Below, piece after piece: positions 35,794 to 44,417 of a stretch of 64,000 bases of DNA; the first letter of the stretch is position 1; the number at the start of each line of letters is the position of its first letter. Made by a program: the position numbers and the translations under genes. Origin of the DNA: Bin25 sp026709415 (lineage in GTDB: Bacteria; Bacteroidota; Bacteroidia; Flavobacteriales; Flavobacteriaceae); the NCBI GenBank assembly GCA_965200045.1, contig OZ241330.1, positions 1,364,001 through 1,428,000 on the forward strand. The letters are read 5' to 3'. The notes below the pieces were generated by a model. It made no database searches and was not told the origin of the DNA. It worked only from the letters and a program-made list of their open reading frames with translations.

Positions 35794-36342
35794 TTGGGGA
35801 TCAGGGGGAGCATTTGACCAAATTTTGTAACGACCTCCTAACTTCGACATTTCATTTTTCCAAAGGATTTTAGGATCTACGGACAAAAGCTTTTGTCCGT
35901 AACCATTTTCGACCAACTCCCAAGTTTGGCATTTAATTTCTTGCATTAATTGATCATATCCCCATCCAGCGTATCCTAAGAAAAATCGGATATCACTCGA
36001 TTGTATTTCTTCTTTTTTAACCAACGCCATGGCCATTTTAAAATCTCCAGACCAAAATAATCCGTTTTCAATTTCTATACTGTTTGGAATTTTAGATCCC
36101 AATCGGTGTATATAGTACAGATTTTCCATTTCAACTGGCCCCCCTCGAAACAAATCCTGCTTCACAGGACACTGTTCAACAAAATAATCGAGGGTTTTGT
36201 TCAGTTTATGATTCAGAACAAAACCCACCAAATTAGAGCGAGATACCTCAACCAATAAAACAACCGATTGGCAAAAACTCGCATCTCCAAAAACAAGCGG
36301 CGTAGACACCAAAAGGTGCCCTCTGTCAATAAGCCTAGACAA
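35785..36342 (-). CDS. YqgE/AlgH family protein
   Basis: 185 residues with the family's features: RGHLLVSTPLVFGDASFCQSVVLLVE, GFVLNHKLN, FRGGPVEMENLYYIHR, and a C-terminal FFLGYAGWGYDQLMQEI. The function is not defined; AlgH was named for an effect on alginate transcription in Pseudomonas. It overlaps the convergent aminotransferase gene by nine bases. The HU gene lies upstream on the same strand behind a terminator. Confidence 0.9.
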   Translation of the reverse strand: MSRLIDRGHLLVSTPLVFGDASFCQSVVLLVEVSRSNLVGFVLNHKLNKTLDYFVEQCPVKQDLFRGGPVEMENLYYIHRLGSKIPNSIEIENGLFWSGDFKMAMALVKKEEIQSSDIRFFLGYAGWGYDQLMQEIKCQTWELVENGYGQKLLSVDPKILWKNEMSKLGGRYKIWSNAPPDPQLN

Positions 36343-36349
36343 TAGAACG

Positions 36350-36378
36350 AAAAAACGCCAAAAGAGAATTTTGGCGTT
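36350..36378 (-). terminator. intrinsic terminator after the HU gene
   Basis: On the minus strand AACGCCAAAA and TTTTGGCGTT form a perfect 10-base stem with a 5-base loop (36378-36354), followed by more T (to 36350). It lies 8 bases after the HU stop and just before the YqgE start. Confidence 0.88.
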
Positions 36379-36386
36379 ATTTTACC

Positions 36387-36659
36387 TTAGTTTAAAGATT
36401 TTTTAAGATTTGCTGATGAAGTGAATCTGGCCACGTTTTGAGCAGGAATGTCAATTTCTTGACCAGTTTGTGGATTTCTACCTTTTCTAGCAGGTCTATG
36501 GCTTTTTGAAAACGATCCAAAACCCAGGATAGTCACCCTTTGACCGTTTGAAATAGCACTTGTAATGTTAGAAAAAACAGAATCTAACGCAGCATTGGCT
36601 TGTGATTTAGTTATGCCGGCATCCCCGGCAATGGCATCTACTAATTCAGACTTTTTCAT
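36387..36659 (-). CDS. HU family DNA-binding protein
   Basis: 90 residues from the ATG at 36659: MKKSELVDAIAGDAGITKSQ, then VTILGFGSFSKSHRPARKGRNPQTG, and the arm ending VARFTSSANLKKSLN. It forms a dimer that bends DNA and organises the nucleoid. The start is chosen at this ATG because the upstream extension runs into the promoter (TATATTTG at 36694-36687). Confidence 0.95.
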   Translation of the reverse strand: MKKSELVDAIAGDAGITKSQANAALDSVFSNITSAISNGQRVTILGFGSFSKSHRPARKGRNPQTGQEIDIPAQNVARFTSSANLKKSLN

Positions 36660-36686
36660 ATAATAATGGTTAATAATTATTCGAGT

Positions 36687-36717
36687 CAAATATACAAAAC
36701 AGATTTTATTTTCCAAA
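36687..36717 (-). promoter_or_regulatory. full Bacteroidota-type promoter of the HU gene
   Basis: On the minus strand a TTTG (36717-36714) lies exactly 19 bases before TATATTTG (36694-36687), matching the -33/-7 consensus TTTG-N19-TAnnTTTG. The ATG of HU is 27 bases further down. This is the clearest promoter in the window and supports the Bacteroidota assignment. Confidence 0.8.
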
Positions 36718-36744
36718 TAAACGGAAATTTAATCACTCAATTAG

Positions 36745-37692
36745 TCAGTTGACTTTACTATGATCAAGAAAACGATATCCATTGAGTAAAGACCGACTAT
36801 CCATAGCCTTTTTCCCTTGTATTTGAATTTGGATACACTCTAATAGTCCATCTTTATGGGTGATCAAAAGTCTTTGTTTTTCGATTTTAAAGACATTAGG
36901 CCTATGGTCTGTTTCAAAAATTCTTGTTTCAGCTTTTAGAATTTTCATTCTTAGATTTTTTTGTCTTCCATTTTCAAAATAGGTCCAAGCGCCGGGGATT
37001 GGATCCAGTCCACGAATCAATTGTTGAATATCTTTTAGTGATTTTGTCCAATCAATTCTAGTGTTTTCTGGATTTAATTTTGGAGCTTTTTTTGTGATAC
37101 CAATTGATTTTTGAGCTTTTGCCTTTAGCTGATTTGCCAAATGTCCTTTAATTGTTTGTTCCAAGAGAACTTTACCTTCATTCAATAATTTCTCATAGAG
37201 AGATCCAAAAGTTTCTTTTGTTGAAATTTCGATTTTTTTTTGCCTCAAAATCTTTCCAGTATCAATCTTTTCATCGATGATGAAAGTGCTCACTCCGGTA
37301 TATCTTTCCCCATTGATTATTACCCAGTGAATTGGAGCGGCACCACGATAGTCTGGTAATAATGAACTGTGTAAATTGATTGTTCCTTTGTCAGGAAAAT
37401 TCCAAACTGATTTTGGTAGCATTCGAAAAGCTACAACGACATGTAGCGTTGGGTTTAATTTTTCTAAACTAGATTGAAACTCTGGGGATTTAAGATTTGA
37501 AGGTTGAAAAATGGGTATTTGGTGATGGAGTGCAAACTGTTTGACTGGAGAAAACTTTAACTTTTGCCCTCTACCGGATTTTTTATCAACAGCAGTAACG
37601 ACTCCAATGATGTTAAAATTGGATTTAATCAAGTGGTCAAGACATTCAACGGCAAAATCTGGTGATCCATAGAATAGGATAGGCTCTTTCAT
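36745..37692 (-). CDS. fmt: methionyl-tRNA formyltransferase
   Basis: 315 residues. Formylates initiator Met-tRNA using 10-formyl-tetrahydrofolate. The N-terminal domain has ILFYGSPDFAVECLDHL, VVTAVDKKSGRGQKLKFSPVK, and the active-site region GTINLHSSLLPDYRGAAPIHW with Asn, His and Asp in place. The C-terminal OB-like domain begins about residue 205 (RIDWTKSLKDIQQLIRGLDPIPGAW). Length is normal. It lies upstream of HU on the same strand with its own spacing. Confidence 0.94.
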   Translation of the reverse strand: MKEPILFYGSPDFAVECLDHLIKSNFNIIGVVTAVDKKSGRGQKLKFSPVKQFALHHQIPIFQPSNLKSPEFQSSLEKLNPTLHVVVAFRMLPKSVWNFPDKGTINLHSSLLPDYRGAAPIHWVIINGERYTGVSTFIIDEKIDTGKILRQKKIEISTKETFGSLYEKLLNEGKVLLEQTIKGHLANQLKAKAQKSIGITKKAPKLNPENTRIDWTKSLKDIQQLIRGLDPIPGAWTYFENGRQKNLRMKILKAETRIFETDHRPNVFKIEKQRLLITHKDGLLECIQIQIQGKKAMDSRSLLNGYRFLDHSKVN

Positions 37693-38575
37693 AGGGCAAA
37701 ATTACTATTCGTTTTTGATAGACTGATGAATGGGATATGTATATTTCATGTGGTATTATTTCAATGAAGAGTAAACTTTAAATTCTGCGGTTTGAGGTGG
37801 TAACGGTATATAGATAATGGTGGTACAAGATTTGTGTTCACTGGATTACATTTTAAGTCCAATGTGTTTTTTTCCGTTGATTTCCATTTTAACCTTGAAA
37901 AATTATTTAGAACTGTAAACTTTCTTTCAACTGTACTAAAGAGATGACCTAGATCATGATTGCCGGTTTTCAAGCTTAAATAAAAGCTTACGATGATCTT
38001 TGGGTTGTTAGAGATTTTGAATTCGGTAATACCAAGAGGCTAAAAAATAGTAGGTTAAACTCCATGAAAACTACCTCATTGTTGGGAAACACGATAACAA
38101 CCCCTTTTTCTATTGAACTGGAAAAGTATTGAAGATGTTTGTAGAGTGGGAGATATAGGGATTAGATTTTTAATCATTATTCCATGTTAGCCTTAGAAGG
38201 TATTGGAGGAGGTGTCATTTACTTTTTCTAAATGGCAATGATAATTGGGCTAAGTATGCTAGTAACATCAATGAAGATTTTGATTTAGGGGGTAGCTTGT
38301 ACTAGAAAAGGGGTTGTAAATCATACTAGTAGGTTACCATCTTGATCCTTTCATTCCGAACCGGAATCCTAAATGACTCAACAAGTATATAGAAAATCCT
38401 TTCGGAGCTCAAAAAAGAAATGGATTCAATTAAAGCGCCTATTACAAATCGTAGGGGTGGGGTAAAAATCAATCCATACTGGTTGAAAGAACGAATTATA
38501 ATTTCTAGTATGATGGAATGATTGCCGTGATTAAGGCCAGATAGGAAATGGAGGTCATTTGGGTTTGATTAAGAA
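37693..38575. other. gene-poor stretch with decayed coding remnants
   Basis: About 880 bases without an intact gene. A minus-strand frame at 37973-37761 (70 codons) has a plausible composition but matches nothing I know. A plus-strand fragment at 38225-38305 encodes FLNGNDNWAKYASNINEDFD, reminiscent of the starch-binding modules of SusE/SusF proteins. Other pieces are broken by stops. It is probably the remains of one or more lost genes. Confidence 0.35.
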
Positions 38576-38602
38576 TTGTACTTATTGATAAAAAAGTTTC
38601 GA

Positions 38603-38941
38603 ATGATTAGAGTAATAGAATATGGTTTTATAATTTTATTTTTGCCTAAAATTAGTTGTCTGCAAAATCCCCCTAATAATTTCGAGAATTTAGAATTGCG
38701 TTTAAAACAAAGCCAATCTTGGCCTGGACAATATTTATTTAAATTTATTGTTCTATCTGACTCTCCGAATATTGAAAAGATAAAATCAAAGTTCGAAGCT
38801 ATTCAGCACACAATTTCATTTAAAAAATCAAAAGAAAAACGCTATACCTCTATTTCAATCAAAGCCTTTATGAACACTCCAAAGCAGGTCATATCTTTTT
38901 ATAAAGAAGTCAACACTTTGCAAGGCGTCATAATTCTTTAG
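38603..38941 (+). CDS. DUF493 family protein
   Basis: 112 residues from ATG 38603 (a TTG start at 38576 is also possible). The core matches DUF493: ENLELRLKQSQSWPGQYLFKFIV, then KKSKEKRYTSISIKAFMNTPKQVISFYKEV and GVIIL. These small ACT-like proteins have no proven role in Bacteroidota; the E. coli relative YbeD is near lipoate genes. The first 30 residues are hydrophobic and not part of the family, so the true start may be later, or the extension may be specific to this organism. It precedes DUF4290 and murA, a conserved order in the phylum. Confidence 0.75.
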   Translation: MIRVIEYGFIILFLPKISCLQNPPNNFENLELRLKQSQSWPGQYLFKFIVLSDSPNIEKIKSKFEAIQHTISFKKSKEKRYTSISIKAFMNTPKQVISFYKEVNTLQGVIIL

Positions 38942-39004
38942 ATTTTTAGAGATGTTTCAAAAAGAAACTAACTGCCGTAAATAATTCTTAATCCACCTAA
39001 ACTT

Positions 39005-39670
39005 ATGGAAATGATAACCTCCGATACAGATAAACCACAATATAATACTCAACGAAAAAACTTAAACATTCCAGAATATGGTCGGCATATTCAAAAGATG
39101 ATCGATCAAATAGTAGAAATCAAAGATCCAGAAGTTCGGATGCAAAAAAGTTATGGCATTATACAGGTCATGGGTAATTTAAACCCCCATTTGCGGGATA
39201 TAAAACAATTTCAACACAAACTATGGCATCATTTGATTATCATGTCAGATTTTCAGTTAAAGGCTCCCTCTGCAAATCTTCAGCCACCAAAAGAAAATTT
39301 GAATTCAAAATCACAAAAATTACCTTATCCCACTAAAACACTCAAATACCGATATTATGGGAATAATATCAAACGAATGATTGAAATTGCTAAGACTTGG
39401 GAAGACAATGAATTAAAAGACTTTTTAATCTATTGCATTGCCAATCATATGAAAAAAAATTACCTTATATGGAATAGGGATTCAGTAGAAGACCATGTGA
39501 TCATAGAACACCTTGAAGAATTGAGTCAAGGTCAATTGAGTTTGAACGAAAAGTATAATCAATTGAGTCCTTCAGAGTTACTATTAAAAGCGAGAGGCAA
39601 AGACCATCGTAATAATGGACAAACCTACAAAAGGAGGAAAAAGAAGAATAAATATAAACGACATTCCTGA
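39005..39670 (+). CDS. DUF4290 family protein
   Basis: 221 residues, highly charged. It has the family's NIPEYGRHIQKMIDQIVEIKDPEVR and QVMGNLNPHLRDIKQFQHKLWHHLIIMSDF, then KYRYYGNNIKRMIEIAKTW. The C-terminus is very basic (RRKKKNKYKR), which suggests binding to nucleic acid or an acidic surface. The function is unknown. The gene ends 3 bases before murA and is probably co-transcribed with it, as in many Bacteroidota. Confidence 0.88.
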   Translation: MEMITSDTDKPQYNTQRKNLNIPEYGRHIQKMIDQIVEIKDPEVRMQKSYGIIQVMGNLNPHLRDIKQFQHKLWHHLIIMSDFQLKAPSANLQPPKENLNSKSQKLPYPTKTLKYRYYGNNIKRMIEIAKTWEDNELKDFLIYCIANHMKKNYLIWNRDSVEDHVIIEHLEELSQGQLSLNEKYNQLSPSELLLKARGKDHRNNGQTYKRRKKKNKYKRHS

Positions 39671-39673
39671 ACA

Positions 39674-40984
39674 ATGAGTAGTTTTTACATTGAAGGAGGC
39701 CATAAACTTTCAGGTAAAATTGTTCCACAGGGAGCAAAAAATGAAGCCTTACAAGTCATCTCTGCAGTCTTGCTAACAAGCCAAGAAGTAACGATAGAAA
39801 ACATACCAGAAATTCTAGACACACTTCGATTGATTGATATTTTAAAGAAATTAGGAGTGTCGGTTACAAAAAGAGAACAAAACACTTTTGTTTTCAAAGC
39901 TGGAAAAATCAATCAAGACTATATTATTTCCCAAGAGTTTAATACCGACTGTGGTAATCTTCGAGGTTCAGTACTTTTAATTGGTCCGCTACTGGCTCGG
40001 CTTGGTAGTGCTAGATTACCCAATATAGGTGGAGATAAAATTGGTCGTCGAAGAATTGACACTCATATCAATGGGTTTTTAAAACTAGGAGCCACCTTAA
40101 GACAAGACGCTAAACTAGACTCTCTTTTTGTTGAAGCAAAAAATTTAAAAGGAGCTTCGATGATCTTGGAAGAAGCCTCAATAACTGGAACAGCAAATCT
40201 AATCATGACAGCATGCATTATCAAAGGAAAGACAATAATATATAATGCAGCTTGTGAGCCCTATTTACAACAGCTTTGTAAAATGCTCAATGCGATGGGG
40301 GCTAAAATTTCAGGAATCGGCTCAAATCATTTGGTTATAGAGGGTCAAGTTCATCTAAATGGGACAGTCCACAGAGTATTGCCAGATTTTATAGAAATAG
40401 GTAGTTGGATCGGCTTGGCTGCTATGACCCAGAGTGAATTGATTATAAAAAATGTAGGATGGGAACATCTAGGATTAGTCCCTAATGTGTTTCGAAAATT
40501 GGGATTGACCATCAATAAGATAGGAGATGATATTCACATACCCGCCCATGAACATGGTTATACGATTCATAACTATTTAGATGATTCTATTCTCACCATA
40601 TCCGATGCCCCGTGGCCCGGGTTTACCCCTGATTTATTGAGTGTTGTATTGGTTGTGGCCACCCAAGCTAATGGATGTCTATTGGTGCACCAAAAAATGT
40701 TTGAATCTCGATTATTTTTTGTCGATAAATTAATCGATATGGGCGCTAAAATAATTTTATGTGACCCACATAGAGCTACGGTTATAGGTCATAATTTTAA
40801 AACACAATTAAAAGCTACTACCATGAGTTCCCCCGATATTCGAGCGGGGATTTCATTGCTTATTGCGGCACTATCTGCCCGTGGAACGAGCATCATACAT
40901 AATATCGAACAGATCGATCGTGGATATCAAAACATCGATAAAAGACTTTTAGCTATTGGAGCCCAGATCCAGCGAATGGGTTAA
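39674..40984 (+). CDS. murA: UDP-N-acetylglucosamine 1-carboxyvinyltransferase
   Basis: 436 residues. MurA adds the enolpyruvyl group of PEP to UDP-GlcNAc, the first committed step of wall synthesis. It starts YIEGGHKLSGKIVPQGAKNEALQ and has the two-domain EPT repeat. The active-site loop reads IGGDKIGRRRIDTHINGF: at the position of E. coli Cys115 there is Asp121. Asp at this position leaves the enzyme active but insensitive to fosfomycin in other bacteria. The length is normal. The gene follows DUF4290 with a 3-base gap. Confidence 0.95.
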   Translation: MSSFYIEGGHKLSGKIVPQGAKNEALQVISAVLLTSQEVTIENIPEILDTLRLIDILKKLGVSVTKREQNTFVFKAGKINQDYIISQEFNTDCGNLRGSVLLIGPLLARLGSARLPNIGGDKIGRRRIDTHINGFLKLGATLRQDAKLDSLFVEAKNLKGASMILEEASITGTANLIMTACIIKGKTIIYNAACEPYLQQLCKMLNAMGAKISGIGSNHLVIEGQVHLNGTVHRVLPDFIEIGSWIGLAAMTQSELIIKNVGWEHLGLVPNVFRKLGLTINKIGDDIHIPAHEHGYTIHNYLDDSILTISDAPWPGFTPDLLSVVLVVATQANGCLLVHQKMFESRLFFVDKLIDMGAKIILCDPHRATVIGHNFKTQLKATTMSSPDIRAGISLLIAALSARGTSIIHNIEQIDRGYQNIDKRLLAIGAQIQRMG

Positions 40985-41595
40985 GGATGAGCCAATCTGG
41001 TATAATCAAGCGCTTGTTAAATAATTTTTTCCAATACTTTAATCTTATACTAATTTGCATTTTAGAGTTAGGACAAAATCTTTGTATTTCATAATGTATC
41101 TGCTTAGTTTGATGGCCATAAGATGAGAATCAAGTAACACATCATATAGAACACAAATTGGTGTCAACAGCTAAAAGATGTTTGATATACCAATGATCAA
41201 CAATTGTTTACATTTCCCTAGTGGCTTAAAAGAAATATTTCCACTTTATCCTCTGCATATCAGATAGATACTCGAATTCTTCTTTCTGGGAGTAAACCCC
41301 ACAATCGACTCTGCTTATATTTTAGGCTTTTCATTGATGACTTGTCTCATGGGTTCTAATAATCTCAAGCAATTAGAGTTTGTTTCAGAACCTAGGACTC
41401 GGTTTATGAAGTCAGTGAATAGCGGATGTTGGTTGGGCTGATCTTCACGACACTTTTGGATTCAAAATAATTTTAGATTACTTCCAAATTGAAGAACTCT
41501 CGATTTTAATCCGAATGAATAAGAGTACGAAATAGAGATAGCATTTGTTAGGATATAAGGGATACCATTCAATAAAAATTGTATGCCAAATGCAA
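40985..41595. other. gene-free stretch, possibly decayed coding DNA
   Basis: About 600 bases without an intact gene. On the minus strand near 41460-41310 one frame is open for about 47 codons (including TDFINRVLGSETNSNCLRLL) before a stop and may be a remnant. No family was recognised. The right end holds the DUF2911 promoter. Confidence 0.35.
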
Positions 41596-41603
41596 TAAAT
41601 TTG
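41596..41603 (+). promoter_or_regulatory. -7 promoter element for the DUF2911 gene
   Basis: TAAATTTG fits TAnnTTTG, 18 bases before the ATG at 41622. Confidence 0.4.
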
Positions 41604-41621
41604 CGACCGTAAATTTTAACC

Positions 41622-42476
41622 ATGAAATATTTAGCTCTTTTCGTTTTTACTATGGTATCCATAGAGTTTTCTTTTAGTCAATTACAAGTCCCTCAACCCA
41701 GTCCAAGTTCTACACTTAAACAAATTGTTGGTCTCACAGAAGTGACAATCCAATATTACCGACCTTCAATTCGTGGCAGAACCATTTTTGGTGACTTGGT
41801 TCCTTATGATAAAGTTTGGAGAACTGGAGCCAATCAAAATACCACCATCACCTTTGGTGATGATGTTGTTTTTGGCGGTACAGAAGTTCCCAAGGGCACG
41901 TATGCAATATATACCATACCTAACCAAGCAAAATGGAAAGTTATTCTTTACAATAAAACAGATAATTGGGGACTTCCTAATTCGTGGGATGACCGTTTGG
42001 TTGTGGCTGAAGTTGATGCACAATTATCGCAGTTGGGTATAAGTCTGGAGACTTTTACGATTGGAATCAATGAATTACGCAATAGTGGGGGGGCATTGTT
42101 TATGGCATGGGATAATATTGTTGCTACAGTTCCAATTCAAGTTCCAACTACTGATAAAGCCATGTCTTCTATAAAACAAACCCTTGATGGAACCCCTTCT
42201 GGTAATGACTATTATCAAGCGGCTTCCTATTATCTTCAGGAAGAATTGGATCTGGAAAAGGCCCTCGTTTGGCTTGATACGGCCATCAAAGAAAATGCTG
42301 ATAGGTATTGGTATCATAGACCAAGATCACTCATATTGGCTGAACTTGGAAGATACCAAGAAGCCATCGAGGCGGCAAAGAGTTCTTTAAAATTTGCTCA
42401 AGATGCCGGGAATACCGATTATGTCAGATTGAACCAAAAATCCATTGATGCGTGGTCGGCGAAGCTTAAAAATTGA
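41622..42476 (+). CDS. DUF2911 domain protein with TPR tail, exported
   Basis: 284 residues. A signal peptide (MKYLALFVFTMVSIEFSFSQ) leads to the DUF2911 domain: QPSPSSTLKQIVGLTEVTIQYYRPSIRGRTIFG, PYDKVWRTGANQNTTITF, VPKGTYAIYTIPNQ and WKVILYNKTDNWG. The C-terminal about 90 residues hold TPR-like helices (ALVWLDTAIKENADRYWYH, AELGRYQEAIEAAKSSLKFA). The function is unknown, probably periplasmic. It has its own -7 element. Confidence 0.88.
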   Translation: MKYLALFVFTMVSIEFSFSQLQVPQPSPSSTLKQIVGLTEVTIQYYRPSIRGRTIFGDLVPYDKVWRTGANQNTTITFGDDVVFGGTEVPKGTYAIYTIPNQAKWKVILYNKTDNWGLPNSWDDRLVVAEVDAQLSQLGISLETFTIGINELRNSGGALFMAWDNIVATVPIQVPTTDKAMSSIKQTLDGTPSGNDYYQAASYYLQEELDLEKALVWLDTAIKENADRYWYHRPRSLILAELGRYQEAIEAAKSSLKFAQDAGNTDYVRLNQKSIDAWSAKLKN

Positions 42477-42650
42477 TTTTTAACTTTACAATCAAGTATT
42501 GGTTTTTCAATCATTTAAATAATTCTCAATTTGATTGATTTATAATTATTATAGGATAAGCATTGACTTGAACAGCTGATTGGACAGATGGTACGGGCCT
42601 ATTGAATATACCGACATAAATATTAAAAACCATTGAAAATCAGTGTTTTA

Positions 42651-42658
42651 TATGTTTG
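42651..42658 (+). promoter_or_regulatory. -7 promoter element for the ilv operon
   Basis: TATGTTTG fits TAnnTTTG and lies 77 bases before the ilvD GTG. The leader between them is short, and I see no leader peptide rich in branched-chain codons. Confidence 0.4.
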
Positions 42659-42735
42659 CCAATTGTATTGACTGTTGGTGATAGAATTCGTTGTAACTCA
42701 ATAAATCTACTGGTTCAAAGTACTTTCGTGTAGTT

Positions 42736-44415
42736 GTGGAAATTAAAACTAAGAAATACTCCTATGCCGTCAGTCAAGATCCCACCCAACCGGGTGCCCA
42801 ATCCATGTTGCATGCCATTGGATTGACCCCAGATGACTTGCAAAAACCATTTATTGGCATTGCTTCAACAGGTTATGAGGGCAATCCATGCAACATGCAC
42901 CTTAATGAATTTGCAAAAGACATTAAACAAAGCATTTCAAATCATGAATTGGTTGGATTGATTTACAATACCATCGGGGTTTCTGATGGGATATCCATGG
43001 GAACTCCAGGTATGCGATTTTCACTACCTTCTCGAGATGTTATTGCCGATTCTATCGAAACAGTTGTCCAAGCCATGGGATACGATGGGTTGGTCACCGT
43101 GGTGGGATGTGATAAAAATATGCCAGGTGCCATGATGGCGATGCTTCGATTGAATAGACCTTCGATATTAGTTTATGGTGGGACGATTGCACCAGGTAAG
43201 TACAAAAATCAAGAGCTCAATATCGTTTCAGCATTTGAAGCCTGGGGGCAAAAAGTGGCCGGAAAAATCAATCAAGAAGATTACCAGCAAGTCATTTTAA
43301 AAGCCTGTCCTGGGGCTGGTGCATGTGGTGGGATGTATACAGCCAATACCATGGCTTCTGCTATTGAATCCGCTGGACTTTCCTTACCCTATAGTTCTTC
43401 CAACCCAGCAGTTAGTGAAGAAAAAAGACAAGAATGCAATAAAATTGGACATTACATCCATTGGCTAGTAGAAAACGACTTAAAACCACGAGACATATTC
43501 ACTGAAAAATCTTTAGAAAATGCCCTGCGAATCATTAGTGTATTGGGGGGGTCGACTAATGCTGTATTGCATTTTTTGGCTATAGCTAAAGCTGCGGATA
43601 TCCCTTTTTCAATCGACGATATCCAACAGATCAGTAATCAAACCCCTTTTCTTGCAGACCTCAAGCCTAGCGGAAAATATATGATGGAAGATTTACATAA
43701 CATTGGGGGCGTTCCAGCGGTCATGAAATACATGCTAGAAAAAGACTTAATTCATGGTGATTGTATGACAGTAACTGGAAAAACTATTTCAGAAAATCTT
43801 GAATCGGTTCCTAGCCTTCAAAAAAAACAACAAATTATTTCCCCCATTGAAAAGCCAATAAAAAAAACAGGACATCTCAGAATATTAAAAGGAAATTTAG
43901 CTCCTGGTGGATCGGTCGCCAAGATTACAGGAAAAGAAGGGTTGAGATTTGAAGGAAAAGCCAGAGTTTATGATAGTGAATTTCAAGCCAATAAAGGCAT
44001 TGCTAGTGGTGAAGTAAAAGACGGCGAAGTGGTTGTCATTCGTTATGAAGGTCCTAAAGGTGGACCGGGAATGCCAGAAATGCTCAAGCCAACGGCTGCG
44101 ATAATGGGAGCCGGTTTGGGGGATTCCGTGGCTTTGATTACCGATGGTAGATTTTCAGGAGGAACCCACGGATTTGTTGTAGGACATATTGTTCCCGAAG
44201 CACAAGAAGGGGGCCCAATTGCATTGATTAAAACCGGTGATTTAATTATAATTGACGCTCGGAATGATACGGTATCAGTAGCTATTTCTGATATAGAATT
44301 AGAACAAAGAAAAAAGTTGTGGAGTCCACCTCCATATAAATTTAATTCAGGCGTTTTGCATAAATACATTAAAACAGTATCTGATGCATCGCATGGTTGT
44401 GTCACTGATTTATAA
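42736..44415 (+). CDS. ilvD: dihydroxy-acid dehydratase
   Basis: 559 residues from GTG 42736. Dehydrates 2,3-dihydroxy-isovalerate and -methylvalerate to the keto acids of valine and isoleucine. The three iron-sulfur cysteines are seen in GNPCNMHL, VVGCDKNMPGAMM and CPGAGACGGMYTANTM. The C-terminal VALITDGRFSGGTHGFVVGH motif is complete. The stop is 2 bases before ilvB, so this is the first gene of the ilvDBNC operon. Confidence 0.96.
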   Translation: MEIKTKKYSYAVSQDPTQPGAQSMLHAIGLTPDDLQKPFIGIASTGYEGNPCNMHLNEFAKDIKQSISNHELVGLIYNTIGVSDGISMGTPGMRFSLPSRDVIADSIETVVQAMGYDGLVTVVGCDKNMPGAMMAMLRLNRPSILVYGGTIAPGKYKNQELNIVSAFEAWGQKVAGKINQEDYQQVILKACPGAGACGGMYTANTMASAIESAGLSLPYSSSNPAVSEEKRQECNKIGHYIHWLVENDLKPRDIFTEKSLENALRIISVLGGSTNAVLHFLAIAKAADIPFSIDDIQQISNQTPFLADLKPSGKYMMEDLHNIGGVPAVMKYMLEKDLIHGDCMTVTGKTISENLESVPSLQKKQQIISPIEKPIKKTGHLRILKGNLAPGGSVAKITGKEGLRFEGKARVYDSEFQANKGIASGEVKDGEVVVIRYEGPKGGPGMPEMLKPTAAIMGAGLGDSVALITDGRFSGGTHGFVVGHIVPEAQEGGPIALIKTGDLIIIDARNDTVSVAISDIELEQRKKLWSPPPYKFNSGVLHKYIKTVSDASHGCVTDL

Positions 44416-44417
44416 AA

